In this document: in pieces, positions 7,755 through 15,695 of the stretch
Numbering within the stretch: the first letter of the stretch is position 1
How the letters are laid out: every line of letters starts with the position of its first letter
NCBI GenBank assembly: GCA_965207945.1
Contig: OZ242303.1
Span: forward strand, 620,001-684,000
DNA length: 64,000 bases
Direction of reading: 5' to 3'
Origin: JAAOII01 sp965207945
Lineage (GTDB): Bacteria; Pseudomonadota; Gammaproteobacteria; CBDBNL01; JAAOII01
The notes under the pieces: generated by a model
Told to the model about the DNA's origin: nothing
The model's database searches: none
What the model saw: the letters and a program-made list of their open reading frames with translations, nothing else
Made by a program: the position numbers and the translations under genes

Positions 7755-8540
7755 ATGAGTTCTAAGTTTGTTGGCATAGTAAGTATTTTCCCCGATTCCT
7801 TTGCCGCGCTTACTTCTTACGGAGTGGTAGGGCGGGCGCTACAAAGTGATAATGTCAATCTAAAAATATTTAATCCACGTGATTATGCCAAAGATAAGCA
7901 TAAGCATATAGATGAAACACCTTATGGTGGCGGTGAGGGCATGTTGATGCAGTACAAGCCCCTGAAAGGAGCAATTACTGAGGCAATTGCTAAAGCTTAT
8001 GAACATGGCTATAAGAAACCTAAGGTAGTGTTTTTCTCTCCGCAAGGAATGTTATTTCGTCATAAGGTTGCGCAGAAGTATGCAAATGAGGATGCAATGA
8101 TTTTAATATCTGGTTGTTATGAAGGCATAGATCAGAGAATTATATCTTCTTATGTGGATGATGAAATATCTATAGGTGATTATGTCTTAAGTGGCGGAGA
8201 ATTGGCTATAATGGTATTTATGAATGCAATTGCAAGATTATGGGAAGCAACTTTAGGCAATGTTAATAGTTCGTTATTTGATTCTTTTAGCGATGACCTA
8301 TTGGAAGAGCCACAATATACCAGACCAGCGGAAATTACAGACCCAGTCATGACTGATGCGGATAAATTGAATGTCCCTAAAGTCCTGTTGAGCGGCAATC
8401 ATAAAGAAATAGCTCGGTGGAAAAGATGCCAATCATTAGGACGCACTTGGGTAAAAAGACCAGACCTTCTGGCAAAGCAAGAATTATCTATTAATGATAA
8501 AAAATTGTTAATGGAATATATGAAATTTAATCAAGATTGA
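7755..8540 (+). CDS. trmD: tRNA (guanine-37 N1)-methyltransferase TrmD
   Basis: SAM-dependent m1G37 methyltransferase of the trefoil-knot SPOUT class. The knot region reads ISGCYEGIDQRI then DDEISIGDYVLSGGELA, followed by the EEPQYTRPAEI and KVLLSGNHKEIARWKR signatures. Its length of 261 aa is close to the family norm and, unusually for this operon, it has no repeat insertion. Third gene of rpsP-rimM-trmD-rplS, 11 bp after rimM. Confidence 0.96.
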   Translation: MSSKFVGIVSIFPDSFAALTSYGVVGRALQSDNVNLKIFNPRDYAKDKHKHIDETPYGGGEGMLMQYKPLKGAITEAIAKAYEHGYKKPKVVFFSPQGMLFRHKVAQKYANEDAMILISGCYEGIDQRIISSYVDDEISIGDYVLSGGELAIMVFMNAIARLWEATLGNVNSSLFDSFSDDLLEEPQYTRPAEITDPVMTDADKLNVPKVLLSGNHKEIARWKRCQSLGRTWVKRPDLLAKQELSINDKKLLMEYMKFNQD

Positions 8541-8665
8541 TAAAATAAGTCAATTAAGAAATTACATGCTGTTGAATGGCATTATTATGATACAATATAT
8601 CAATAAAGTGCTTCTCAATGCGGGAATAAAATGTGGAATAAATATAGACAACAACCGAAATTAAT

Positions 8666-9232
8666 ATGCTTAATCATCCTTTAATACAAAAAGTGGAACA
8701 GCAGCAGCTAAATAAAGAGCTGCCCGACTTTCAGTCAGGAGATACTGTGGTAGTCCAAGTTAGGGTTCGCGAAGGTGAGCGTGAAAGAATTCAGTCCTTT
8801 GAAGGGCTGGTAATAGCCATACGTAATCGTGGACTTAATTCTTCTTTTACTGTTCGTAAATTATCCCATGGTGTGGGAGTAGAAAGAACCTTTCAAACAC
8901 ATAGTAAAATCATCAGCAAAGTCGTAGTTCAAAGGCGCGGCAAGGTCCGTAAAGCCAAACTATACTACATGCGTAGTTTAACTGGCAAGGCAGCTCGTAT
9001 TCAAGAACGTTTAGAAAAATCCAACAAGCCGAGTAAATCTGGCAAAGCTGGGGCATCTGGCAAAGCTGGCAAAACTGATGAGATAACGGGTGTTGATAAA
9101 TCCAAGGATACAGTTAGCAAGGAATCTAGCAAAGTTGAATCTCCCCCAATAGTTGCAAGCGCTGAAAAAGCGTCAGCTGTTAAGAGCGTGAATCCAGAGC
9201 AGGCGGCGACGTCAGATGAAGCTGCAAAATAA
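8666..9232 (+). CDS. rplS: Ribosomal protein L19 with C-terminal low-complexity extension
   Basis: Residues 1-115 are canonical L19 (ELPDFQSGDTVVVQVRVREG, VERTFQTHSKII, RRGKVRKAKLYY). L19 normally ends near residue 115-120. Here about 70 further residues follow, rich in Ser/Lys/Ala/Gly with a SGKAGASGKAGK repeat. The 125-bp gap after trmD holds no strong terminator. The stop overlaps the longest possible dsbC frame. Confidence 0.95.
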   Translation: MLNHPLIQKVEQQQLNKELPDFQSGDTVVVQVRVREGERERIQSFEGLVIAIRNRGLNSSFTVRKLSHGVGVERTFQTHSKIISKVVVQRRGKVRKAKLYYMRSLTGKAARIQERLEKSNKPSKSGKAGASGKAGKTDEITGVDKSKDTVSKESSKVESPPIVASAEKASAVKSVNPEQAATSDEAAK

Positions 9233-9251
9233 AATAGATATTCTTCTCAAT

Positions 9252-10112
9252 ATGAATATCCTGTGCTCAGTTAATCCAGTTAATAGAGCACTCTTGCGAC
9301 TAACGTTTGTTCTTCTGGGAGGATTAATGATAAGTGCTTTTGCAATGAGTGTTTCTGCTGCAGAGGCGCCCACTGCCAAGGTTGCAGGAAACACAGGAAA
9401 CACAGAAAAAACAAGCAACACAAATAATTTAGTCACCAAAAAATCTCGGACAGCAGCACAAATTAAAACCTTGATGCAGGAGAAGATACCAGATATATCC
9501 ATAATTGAAGTTAAGCTACTTCCTAATCTAGGATTATTTCAGGTCATCACCAGTGACTATACTTCAATTTTTGTATCACAAGACGGCAATGACTTTGTGG
9601 TAGGCGAGCACTATTCTTTTGGAACTGCCGGCAAGTTAAAAAACCTAAGCAAGGCAAGGCAAGAACAAGGGCAATTTGCTCTTGCCGCAGCAATTCCTAA
9701 AGAGGAATTGATAATTTTCCCCGCCAAAGAGAAAACTAAGCCCGCAGGATGGATTTTAGTTTTTACTGATGTTGATTGTGGCTATTGTCGTAAACTTCAT
9801 CGCGAGATAGATGAAGTAAATCGCTTGGGAATAGAAGTCCGTTATGCATTTTTTCCACGCAGTGGTCCAGATACAGAATCTTTCAAAAAAGCAATAAATG
9901 TTTGGTGTGGCGAAGACCGCCAGGCATCAATGACTGCTGCCAAAGCAGGGCTGCCTTTAGCTAATAAAGAGTGCTCTAATCCAGTTTTAGAGCAATTTAA
10001 CACAGGTATCAAGGTTGGTGTGCGCGGCACTCCCACTATCTTTACTGAAAATGGTAAGAAGGTTCCAGGTTATATTGCTCCCGCAGAACTTTTGAAATTA
10101 CTGCAAGGGTAA
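9252..10112 (+). CDS. Periplasmic disulfide isomerase, DsbC-like
   Basis: Thioredoxin-fold disulfide isomerase of the DsbC/DsbG type. It has a signal peptide (LLRLTFVLLGGLMISAFAMS, cleavage near VSA-AEA), a Thr/Asn-rich linker, and a DsbC-like dimerisation region (IPDISIIEVKLLPNLGLFQV). The catalytic domain has the CGYC active site (C176, C179) and the cis-Pro loop RGTPTIF. CGYC favours DsbC over DsbG or DsbA. ATG 9252 is chosen; ATG 9216 in the end of rplS is an alternative. DsbD at 1723-3657 would keep it reduced. Confidence 0.85.
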   Translation: MNILCSVNPVNRALLRLTFVLLGGLMISAFAMSVSAAEAPTAKVAGNTGNTEKTSNTNNLVTKKSRTAAQIKTLMQEKIPDISIIEVKLLPNLGLFQVITSDYTSIFVSQDGNDFVVGEHYSFGTAGKLKNLSKARQEQGQFALAAAIPKEELIIFPAKEKTKPAGWILVFTDVDCGYCRKLHREIDEVNRLGIEVRYAFFPRSGPDTESFKKAINVWCGEDRQASMTAAKAGLPLANKECSNPVLEQFNTGIKVGVRGTPTIFTENGKKVPGYIAPAELLKLLQG

Positions 10113-10145
10113 TTCAAAGTTCATTAAGGATAATTACAGAAATAA

Positions 10146-10151
10146 TATAGA
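10146..10151 (+). promoter_or_regulatory. -10-like TATAGA 6 nt before the hom TTG start
   Basis: TATAGA, six bases, TTG 10158. It is a weak match to the -10 consensus, but the spacing equals that of other unit heads here. Confidence 0.25.
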
Positions 10152-10157
10152 GATACC

Positions 10158-11489
10158 TTGGTGAAAGAGATACCCATAGCTTTATGCGGGCTCGGCACAG
10201 TTGGTAGTTCTGTTGTTAAGCTTTTACAAGAGCATAAAGATATACTCTCCTCCCGCTTAGAAGCGTTCCCCGCGTTAGTTCAAATAGGAGCGCGCCGTTC
10301 CAACCCTAACTGTGATATTAGCGACATTGAAAGAGAGGCAGATATATTCAAGGTGGCGGATGATAAAAGAAGCAAAATATTAGTGGAACTCATAGGCGGC
10401 GTTGATGATGCCTTTGAATTAACCATGCGCGCCTTTGCTGCTAACAAAGATGTAATCAGTGCCAACAAGGCGTTAATAGCCGAAAAAGGCGAAGTGTTGA
10501 TGGCGGCAGCGCGCGAGCATGGAGTGAATTACTTTTATGAAGCTGCAGTAGCTGGTGGCATACCCATTATTAAGGTTTTACGTGAGGGATTGGTTGCCAA
10601 TCGTGTTACTCGCATTGCTGGCATTATCAATGGCACAGGAAATTATATTCTTACAGCTATGGCGCAAGAAGGCAAGTCATTTCCTGATGCTTTACAAGAG
10701 GCACAAGGACTCGGTTATGCGGAGGCAGATCCAACTTATGACATAGACGGGACAGACAGCGCTCACAAAATTGCTATTTTGGCTGCTCTGGCTTTTGATA
10801 TACCTTTTTCTTATGATAGGGTTTATAAGGAAGGAATTATCGATATTATGCCAGATGATGTTAATCATGCTGAAGAGCTTGGTTATGTTATTAAGCATTT
10901 AGCAATTGCGCAATTATCCAGCAGTGATAATGGCGCTGAAAAAATAAGCATAAGGGTTCATCCAACATTGGTAAGCAAACGAGAAGAAATAGCCGTTGTT
11001 AATGGGGTTACCAATGGAGTTATGATTGATAGCATTCCTTTAGGGCGGACTTTTTATAGTGGCGCTGGCGCTGGCGGCGAAGCAACAGCTTCTGCAGTCC
11101 TTGCAGACCTATCTGATTGCATCCGCAGTTCTCATTCAGGAGAAATAGCTTCCAACAAGGGCGAGGGCGATAACAAGGACAAGGCAATGCTCAAGCGGAA
11201 CATTGACTTCGCCACCATTGCAGAGATAAGCAGTGAGTTTTATTTGCGAGTTAATGTGGAAGATGAGGCAGGAGTTCTCGCCAAGATTACAGAAATTCTA
11301 AGCAGCTCAAACATTAGCATAGAAGGGCTGCATCAAAAAGAGCATCATCCTTCCCAGCCAGATTTAGTTCCTGTGATTATCATCACCCATCTAACTAAAG
11401 AACAAATCATTAATCAAGCAATTCAGCAGATTGAAAAAATACCGCAAGTTGTGGGCAAGGTTATAAAATTGCGTATTCTTAGTGAATAA
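10158..11489 (+). CDS. hom: Homoserine dehydrogenase
   Basis: Reduces aspartate semialdehyde to homoserine for Thr/Met synthesis. N-terminal NAD(P)-binding fold (ALCGLGTVGSSVVKLL), then VISANKALIAEKGE and the substrate-site motif GIINGTGNYIL, and a C-terminal ACT domain (LRVNVEDEAGVLAKITEIL) for allosteric control by Thr. No fused aspartokinase domain. A short charged insert (SNKGEGDNKDK) lies between the catalytic and ACT domains. Start is TTG 10158 or the next codon GTG 10161. Confidence 0.94.
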   Translation: MVKEIPIALCGLGTVGSSVVKLLQEHKDILSSRLEAFPALVQIGARRSNPNCDISDIEREADIFKVADDKRSKILVELIGGVDDAFELTMRAFAANKDVISANKALIAEKGEVLMAAAREHGVNYFYEAAVAGGIPIIKVLREGLVANRVTRIAGIINGTGNYILTAMAQEGKSFPDALQEAQGLGYAEADPTYDIDGTDSAHKIAILAALAFDIPFSYDRVYKEGIIDIMPDDVNHAEELGYVIKHLAIAQLSSSDNGAEKISIRVHPTLVSKREEIAVVNGVTNGVMIDSIPLGRTFYSGAGAGGEATASAVLADLSDCIRSSHSGEIASNKGEGDNKDKAMLKRNIDFATIAEISSEFYLRVNVEDEAGVLAKITEILSSSNISIEGLHQKEHHPSQPDLVPVIIITHLTKEQIINQAIQQIEKIPQVVGKVIKLRILSE

Positions 11490-11500
11490 TGCGTAATAAT

Positions 11501-11509
11501 TGCTATACT
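11501..11509 (+). promoter_or_regulatory. Extended -10 promoter candidate for lpd-sucC
   Basis: TG-C-TATACT, an extended -10 pattern, 34 nt before the lpd ATG. No good -35 is seen. Confidence 0.4.
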
Positions 11510-11543
11510 ATAAAGGTAATTATTATTAATCTCAGTTAATCAA

Positions 11544-12989
11544 ATGGATAAATACCAAGTTATTGTAATCGGCTCAGGTCCTGGCGGCTATGTAGCTGCT
11601 ATCAAATCCGCTCAATTGGGTTATAAAACCCTGTGCGTAGAAAAATGGCAAAGCAAAGATAAAAAATCTCCGCAAAAAATAACATTGGGAGGAACCTGTC
11701 TTAATGTAGGGTGCATTCCTTCTAAAGCATTATTAGAAACATCCCATAAATTTACTATGGCGCAAGAGCAGTTTGCGACAGAGGGCATAACCATAAAGGA
11801 TGCAAAAGTAGATGTTGGAATTATGCAAAAACGCAAGGAAGGCATAGTTAATAAGCTTACCTCAGGAATTGCTATGTTGTTTAAAGCCAATGGAGTGGAG
11901 AGTGTTCACGGCACTGGCAAACTACTAAAAGATAAACAGGTAGAAGTTACTTTAATTGACGGCAAGAAGGTTGTCTATCAAGCAGATAATGTCATACTCG
12001 CCGCAGGTTCTGTGCCAGTGGAGATACCTGTAGCGCCATTCAAGGATGATCTGGTAGTGGATTCAACTGGGGCTCTTGGTTTTGATAAACCACCTAAAAA
12101 GCTTTGCGTTATTGGCGCTGGAGTAATCGGTCTTGAACTTGGCAGTGTGTGGAACCGTTTGGGTTCGGAAGTGGTTGTGCTTGAAGCAATGACAGATTTT
12201 TTACCGATGGCGGATGAGCAAATAAGCAAAGATGCCTTGCGTTACTTTAAGAAACAAGGACTGGATATCAAGCTGGGTGCAAAGGTAACTGAAGCCAAGC
12301 CCAAAGGCAAGAACAAGGTTGTAGTTAAATACGAGGATGCAAAGGGAACCCAAAGCATAGAAGTTGATAAAGCAGTGGTTGCTGTGGGACGTAAACCCTA
12401 CTCGCAAGGATTGTTAGCTGATGATTGCGGAGTTAGTGTGGACAGCAAAGGATTTGTTGAGGTTGATGAGCATTGTCGCAGTAAGGTTGCTGGGGTGTAT
12501 GCCGTAGGTGACTTAGTACGCGGTCCTATGTTGGCTCATAAATCATCTGAAGAAGGAATTATGGTTGTCGAACTCATAGCTGGCAAGAAGGTGGAAGTAA
12601 ACTATGATATTATCCCCAACGTCATTTATACTTCACCGGAAATTGCTTGGGCTGGAATGACAGAACAACAAGCAAAAGAAAAAGGCATTGATTATAAGGT
12701 AGGGGCTTTCCCGTTTGCCGCCAATGGCAGAGCTATGGCAAACAATGATACGGATGGCATGGTCAAAATTATTGCCGATAAGAAAACCGACAGAATTCTT
12801 GGTGTTCACATAATCGCTCATCAAAGCGGTGAGCTAATATCTCAAGCAGTTATAGCAATGGAGTTCATGGCAAGCACTGAGGATTTACAATTAACTATAT
12901 TTGCCCATCCCACAATCTCTGAATCCATTCATGAAGCGGCTTTAGCTGTGGATAATAAGGCAATTCACACTGTAAACAAAAAACGATGA
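11544..12989 (+). CDS. lpd: Dihydrolipoamide dehydrogenase (E3)
   Basis: FAD/NAD disulfide oxidoreductase that reoxidises lipoyl groups of the pyruvate and 2-oxoglutarate dehydrogenase complexes. FAD motif GSGPGGYVAAIKSAQLG, redox pair GGTCLNVGCIPSK (C52, C57), NAD motif VIGAGVIGLELGSVW, second FAD motif VYAVGDLVRGPMLAHK, and C-terminal HAHPT-like active site (FAHPTISESIHEA). It overlaps sucC by 4 bp. It is the only E3 in the window and probably serves AceEF (51.6-55.7 kb) as well as the unseen SucAB. Confidence 0.96.
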   Translation: MDKYQVIVIGSGPGGYVAAIKSAQLGYKTLCVEKWQSKDKKSPQKITLGGTCLNVGCIPSKALLETSHKFTMAQEQFATEGITIKDAKVDVGIMQKRKEGIVNKLTSGIAMLFKANGVESVHGTGKLLKDKQVEVTLIDGKKVVYQADNVILAAGSVPVEIPVAPFKDDLVVDSTGALGFDKPPKKLCVIGAGVIGLELGSVWNRLGSEVVVLEAMTDFLPMADEQISKDALRYFKKQGLDIKLGAKVTEAKPKGKNKVVVKYEDAKGTQSIEVDKAVVAVGRKPYSQGLLADDCGVSVDSKGFVEVDEHCRSKVAGVYAVGDLVRGPMLAHKSSEEGIMVVELIAGKKVEVNYDIIPNVIYTSPEIAWAGMTEQQAKEKGIDYKVGAFPFAANGRAMANNDTDGMVKIIADKKTDRILGVHIIAHQSGELISQAVIAMEFMASTEDLQLTIFAHPTISESIHEAALAVDNKAIHTVNKKR

Positions 12990-14146
12990 ATCTACACGAA
13001 TATCAAGCAAAACAACTTTTTGCTTCTTACGGCATAGCCGTATCCAAAGGAATAGCTGCAGCAACAGTAGCAGAGGCAGGCGAGGCAGCCAGCAAAATTG
13101 GCGGCAATAAATGGGTGGTTAAAGCCCAGGTGCATGCTGGTGGCAGGGGCAAGGCAGGCGGGGTAAAACTTGTTGATAGCATTGATGAGGTTAAAGATTT
13201 TGCCAAAGAAATGTTAGGAATACGTCTGGTTACTAATCAGACAGACGAAGATGGGCAGCCAGTGAATCAAATATTAGTTGAATCCTGCACCGCAATCAAG
13301 CAAGAATTATACTTAAGCGGATTAATTGACCGCTCACAAGGGAAGGTGGTTTTTATGGCGTCGGCAGCTGGTGGCATGGATATAGAAGAGGTGGCAGACA
13401 AGTCACCTGAGCAAATTTACCGCGTAACTATTGATCCACTAACTGGTCCTTTGCCATTTCAAGGACGTTATTTAGCTTTTAAGCTGGGCTTAAATTCGCA
13501 ACAGGTTAAGCAATTTGTTAGCATATTTATGAAGCTCGGCAAATTATTTACCGATAAGGATATCTCATTACTTGAGGTTAATCCTCTGGTTATAACGGAA
13601 GATGGCGACCTTTTATGCCTTGATGCCAAAGTTAATATAGACGGCAGTGCCTTGGCGCGTCAGCAAGATTTGCTTGCCATGCGTGATGAATCGCAAGAAG
13701 ACCCGCGTGAAAATGAAGCAGCAGAACACGAATTAAGCTATGTTGCTTTGGATGGCAATATAGGTTGTATGGTTAATGGCGCTGGTTTGGCGATGGCTAC
13801 AATGGATATTATTAAAACCAATGGCGGTAAGCCAGCAAACTTTTTGGACGTGGGCGGGGGAGCAACTAAGGAAAGAGTTAGCAAAGCGTTTAAGATTATT
13901 CTGGCGGATGAAAAAGTCAAAGCAGTTCTTATCAATATCTTTGGCGGCATAGTTAGATGTGATTTGATAGCATCTGGTATAGTGGAAGCATTATCTGATG
14001 AAGGAGTATCTGTGCCAGTGGTAGTGCGTTTGGAAGGCAATAATGCCGAAAAAGGCATGGAGATTCTTAGCAAAAGCGGCATGGATATAATTGCGGTTGA
14101 AGGGCTGCAAAATGCTGCAAGTGCAGTAGTTAAAGCCGTTAAATAG
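12986..14146 (+). CDS. sucC: Succinyl-CoA synthetase beta subunit
   Basis: ATP-grasp subunit of the TCA-cycle enzyme converting succinyl-CoA to succinate with nucleotide triphosphate formation. MNLHEYQAKQLFASYGI start, VVKAQVHAGGRGKAGGVKL nucleotide site, GCMVNGAGLAMATMD and NIFGGIVRCDLIA are all typical. Its 386 aa match the family. The 4-bp overlap with lpd indicates coupling. The alpha subunit sucD is 664 bp away, separated by the orphan gene at 14182, whereas sucC and sucD are normally adjacent. Confidence 0.97.
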   Translation: MNLHEYQAKQLFASYGIAVSKGIAAATVAEAGEAASKIGGNKWVVKAQVHAGGRGKAGGVKLVDSIDEVKDFAKEMLGIRLVTNQTDEDGQPVNQILVESCTAIKQELYLSGLIDRSQGKVVFMASAAGGMDIEEVADKSPEQIYRVTIDPLTGPLPFQGRYLAFKLGLNSQQVKQFVSIFMKLGKLFTDKDISLLEVNPLVITEDGDLLCLDAKVNIDGSALARQQDLLAMRDESQEDPRENEAAEHELSYVALDGNIGCMVNGAGLAMATMDIIKTNGGKPANFLDVGGGATKERVSKAFKIILADEKVKAVLINIFGGIVRCDLIASGIVEALSDEGVSVPVVVRLEGNNAEKGMEILSKSGMDIIAVEGLQNAASAVVKAVK

Positions 14147-14169
14147 GCAAATATTTACCCAAGTTAAGT

Positions 14170-14175
14170 TATAAT
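14170..14175 (+). promoter_or_regulatory. TATAAT exactly 6 nt before the orphan prodomain gene
   Basis: Perfect TATAAT, six bases, ATG 14182. It suggests that this gene has its own leaderless promoter within the suc cluster. Confidence 0.55.
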
Positions 14176-14181
14176 TAAGCG

Positions 14182-14784
14182 ATGTTATATTTATTACGTT
14201 CTTTTATTACCCGTCCTATTTTTCCTATTCTCCCTATCCTCCTCGCCTTACCTTTATTGTTCTTTGTATCTGCAGTTAATGCATCGGAATATTATTGGAT
14301 GGATGGCGATAGAAGAATTACACTAAGGTTATATCCAGGTCTGGTGGCGGATGTTCCAGGAGATAAATGGAAGATGCATAAGATTGATGCAGGACAGATT
14401 CGCTCATCCCAACTCAAAAGTCCTACTATGGTTGTGTATGAACTTAAGGATAGAAGTTTAGAAAACACACAAGCTTTTTTGGCGCAGGCAGCGCCAGGTA
14501 TATCTCCAGTTTTTAAAAAGAGAGGAGGCGGCTTTCAGGCATTGCCCGGCGGTTACGTCGTTATATTTGATGAGGATATGAATCAAGATAGTATTGCTAA
14601 TTTTTTTGACAGCGAGAATATTTCTAAGGATAGAATATCCAAAATGTCTTGGAATGATAGAGGTTTTCAAGTATCTGATATTCCTGGGCTTCCATCACTT
14701 GATGCGGCAAACCGCTTAGCTAATATGCAGGGAGTTAAAAGTGCTTACCCAGATCTTTGGAGCACTGGCTATTCCACCTACTAA
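14182..14784 (+). CDS. Exported orphan protein resembling a subtilase (S8) prodomain
   Basis: 200 aa with a long signal peptide (residues about 1-34, cleavage near VNA-SE). The start of the mature part (YYWMDGDRRITLRLYPGLVA) and its C-terminal half (PGGYVVIFDEDMNQDSIANF, then SLDAANRLANMQGVKSAYPD) resemble the N-terminal prodomains that precede S8 peptidase catalytic domains, whose last element is typically an LA..PGV..A.P..-like strand. The protein stops just where a catalytic domain would begin, and sucD follows within 26 bp, so no catalytic remnant is present. The resemblance is by eye. Inference: a free-standing propeptide or chaperone-inhibitor for the two prodomain-less subtilases at 16.8-20.9 kb. 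A degenerate protease fragment is the alternative. Confidence 0.6.
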   Translation: MLYLLRSFITRPIFPILPILLALPLLFFVSAVNASEYYWMDGDRRITLRLYPGLVADVPGDKWKMHKIDAGQIRSSQLKSPTMVVYELKDRSLENTQAFLAQAAPGISPVFKKRGGGFQALPGGYVVIFDEDMNQDSIANFFDSENISKDRISKMSWNDRGFQVSDIPGLPSLDAANRLANMQGVKSAYPDLWSTGYSTY

Positions 14785-14810
14785 TCAATTAACATAAACA
14801 ATCAATATCA

Positions 14811-15680
14811 ATGAGTATTATTATTAATAAAGATACCAAAGTTTTAACCCAGGGATTTACTGGAACTCAAGGGACTTTCCATTCGCGTCAGGCATTGGAA
14901 TATGGCACTAAGATAGTAGGCGGGGTTACTCCTGGTAAAGGTGGACAGATGCATCTTGGGCTGCCGGTCTTTGATACTATGAAAGACGCGGTTGAAAAGA
15001 CCGATGCAGATGCTTCAGTTATATATGTTCCAGCGGCATTCTGCTTGGACTCCATAACCGAGGCAGCAGATAGCGGAGTTGCCTTGATTGTATGCATCAC
15101 CGAAGGAGTTCCTGTTTTGGATATGCTAAACGCTAAAATTTATTGTCAGAGTCGCGGAGTCCGTTTGATAGGTCCAAACTGTCCTGGTCTTATAACCCCA
15201 GGTGAGTGCAAGATAGGAATCATGCCAGGATACATACATCAAGCAGGACGGGTGGGAGTGGTATCACGTTCTGGTACCTTGACTTACGAAGCAGTTAAAC
15301 AATTATCCGACCTCAAAGAAGGGCAAAGCACTTGTGTGGGAATAGGGGGAGACCCAATAGCAGGCAGTAGTTTTATTGATATTCTAACTTTGTTTGAAGA
15401 AGATGATGATACAGATGCAGTGGTTATGGTGGGCGAAATAGGCGGAACGGCAGAAGAAGAAGCAGCGTCTTTTATCAAAGAGAATATGAAAACTCCAGTG
15501 GCAGCTTACATAGCTGGAACAACCGCGCCAGCAGGTAAAAGAATGGGGCATGCAGGCGCAATTATAGCAGGCAGCAAAGGAACCGCAGCAGCAAAGTTTG
15601 ATGCTTTGCGCGCAGCAGGAGTAACAACTATTCCCAGTGCTGCTGATATAGGAAAGTCAGCACTATCTCTATTAAAGTAA
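14811..15680 (+). CDS. sucD: Succinyl-CoA synthetase alpha subunit
   Basis: CoA-binding and phosphohistidine subunit of succinyl-CoA synthetase. QGFTGTQGTFHSRQALEYGT CoA-binding start, IGPNCPGLITPGECKIGIMP, and the active-site GHAGAIIAGSKGTA with phospho-His H247. Its 289 aa are normal. Probably co-expressed with sucC although the orphan gene lies between them. ruvB starts 15 bp downstream. Confidence 0.97.
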   Translation: MSIIINKDTKVLTQGFTGTQGTFHSRQALEYGTKIVGGVTPGKGGQMHLGLPVFDTMKDAVEKTDADASVIYVPAAFCLDSITEAADSGVALIVCITEGVPVLDMLNAKIYCQSRGVRLIGPNCPGLITPGECKIGIMPGYIHQAGRVGVVSRSGTLTYEAVKQLSDLKEGQSTCVGIGGDPIAGSSFIDILTLFEEDDDTDAVVMVGEIGGTAEEEAASFIKENMKTPVAAYIAGTTAPAGKRMGHAGAIIAGSKGTAAAKFDALRAAGVTTIPSAADIGKSALSLLK

Positions 15681-15695
15681 CATTTACTCTGGCGT

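Noticed and set aside
8566..8664. 32-codon open frame directly upstream of rplS
   Set aside because: No Shine-Dalgarno or recognisable motif; a leader peptide cannot be excluded but nothing supports it.
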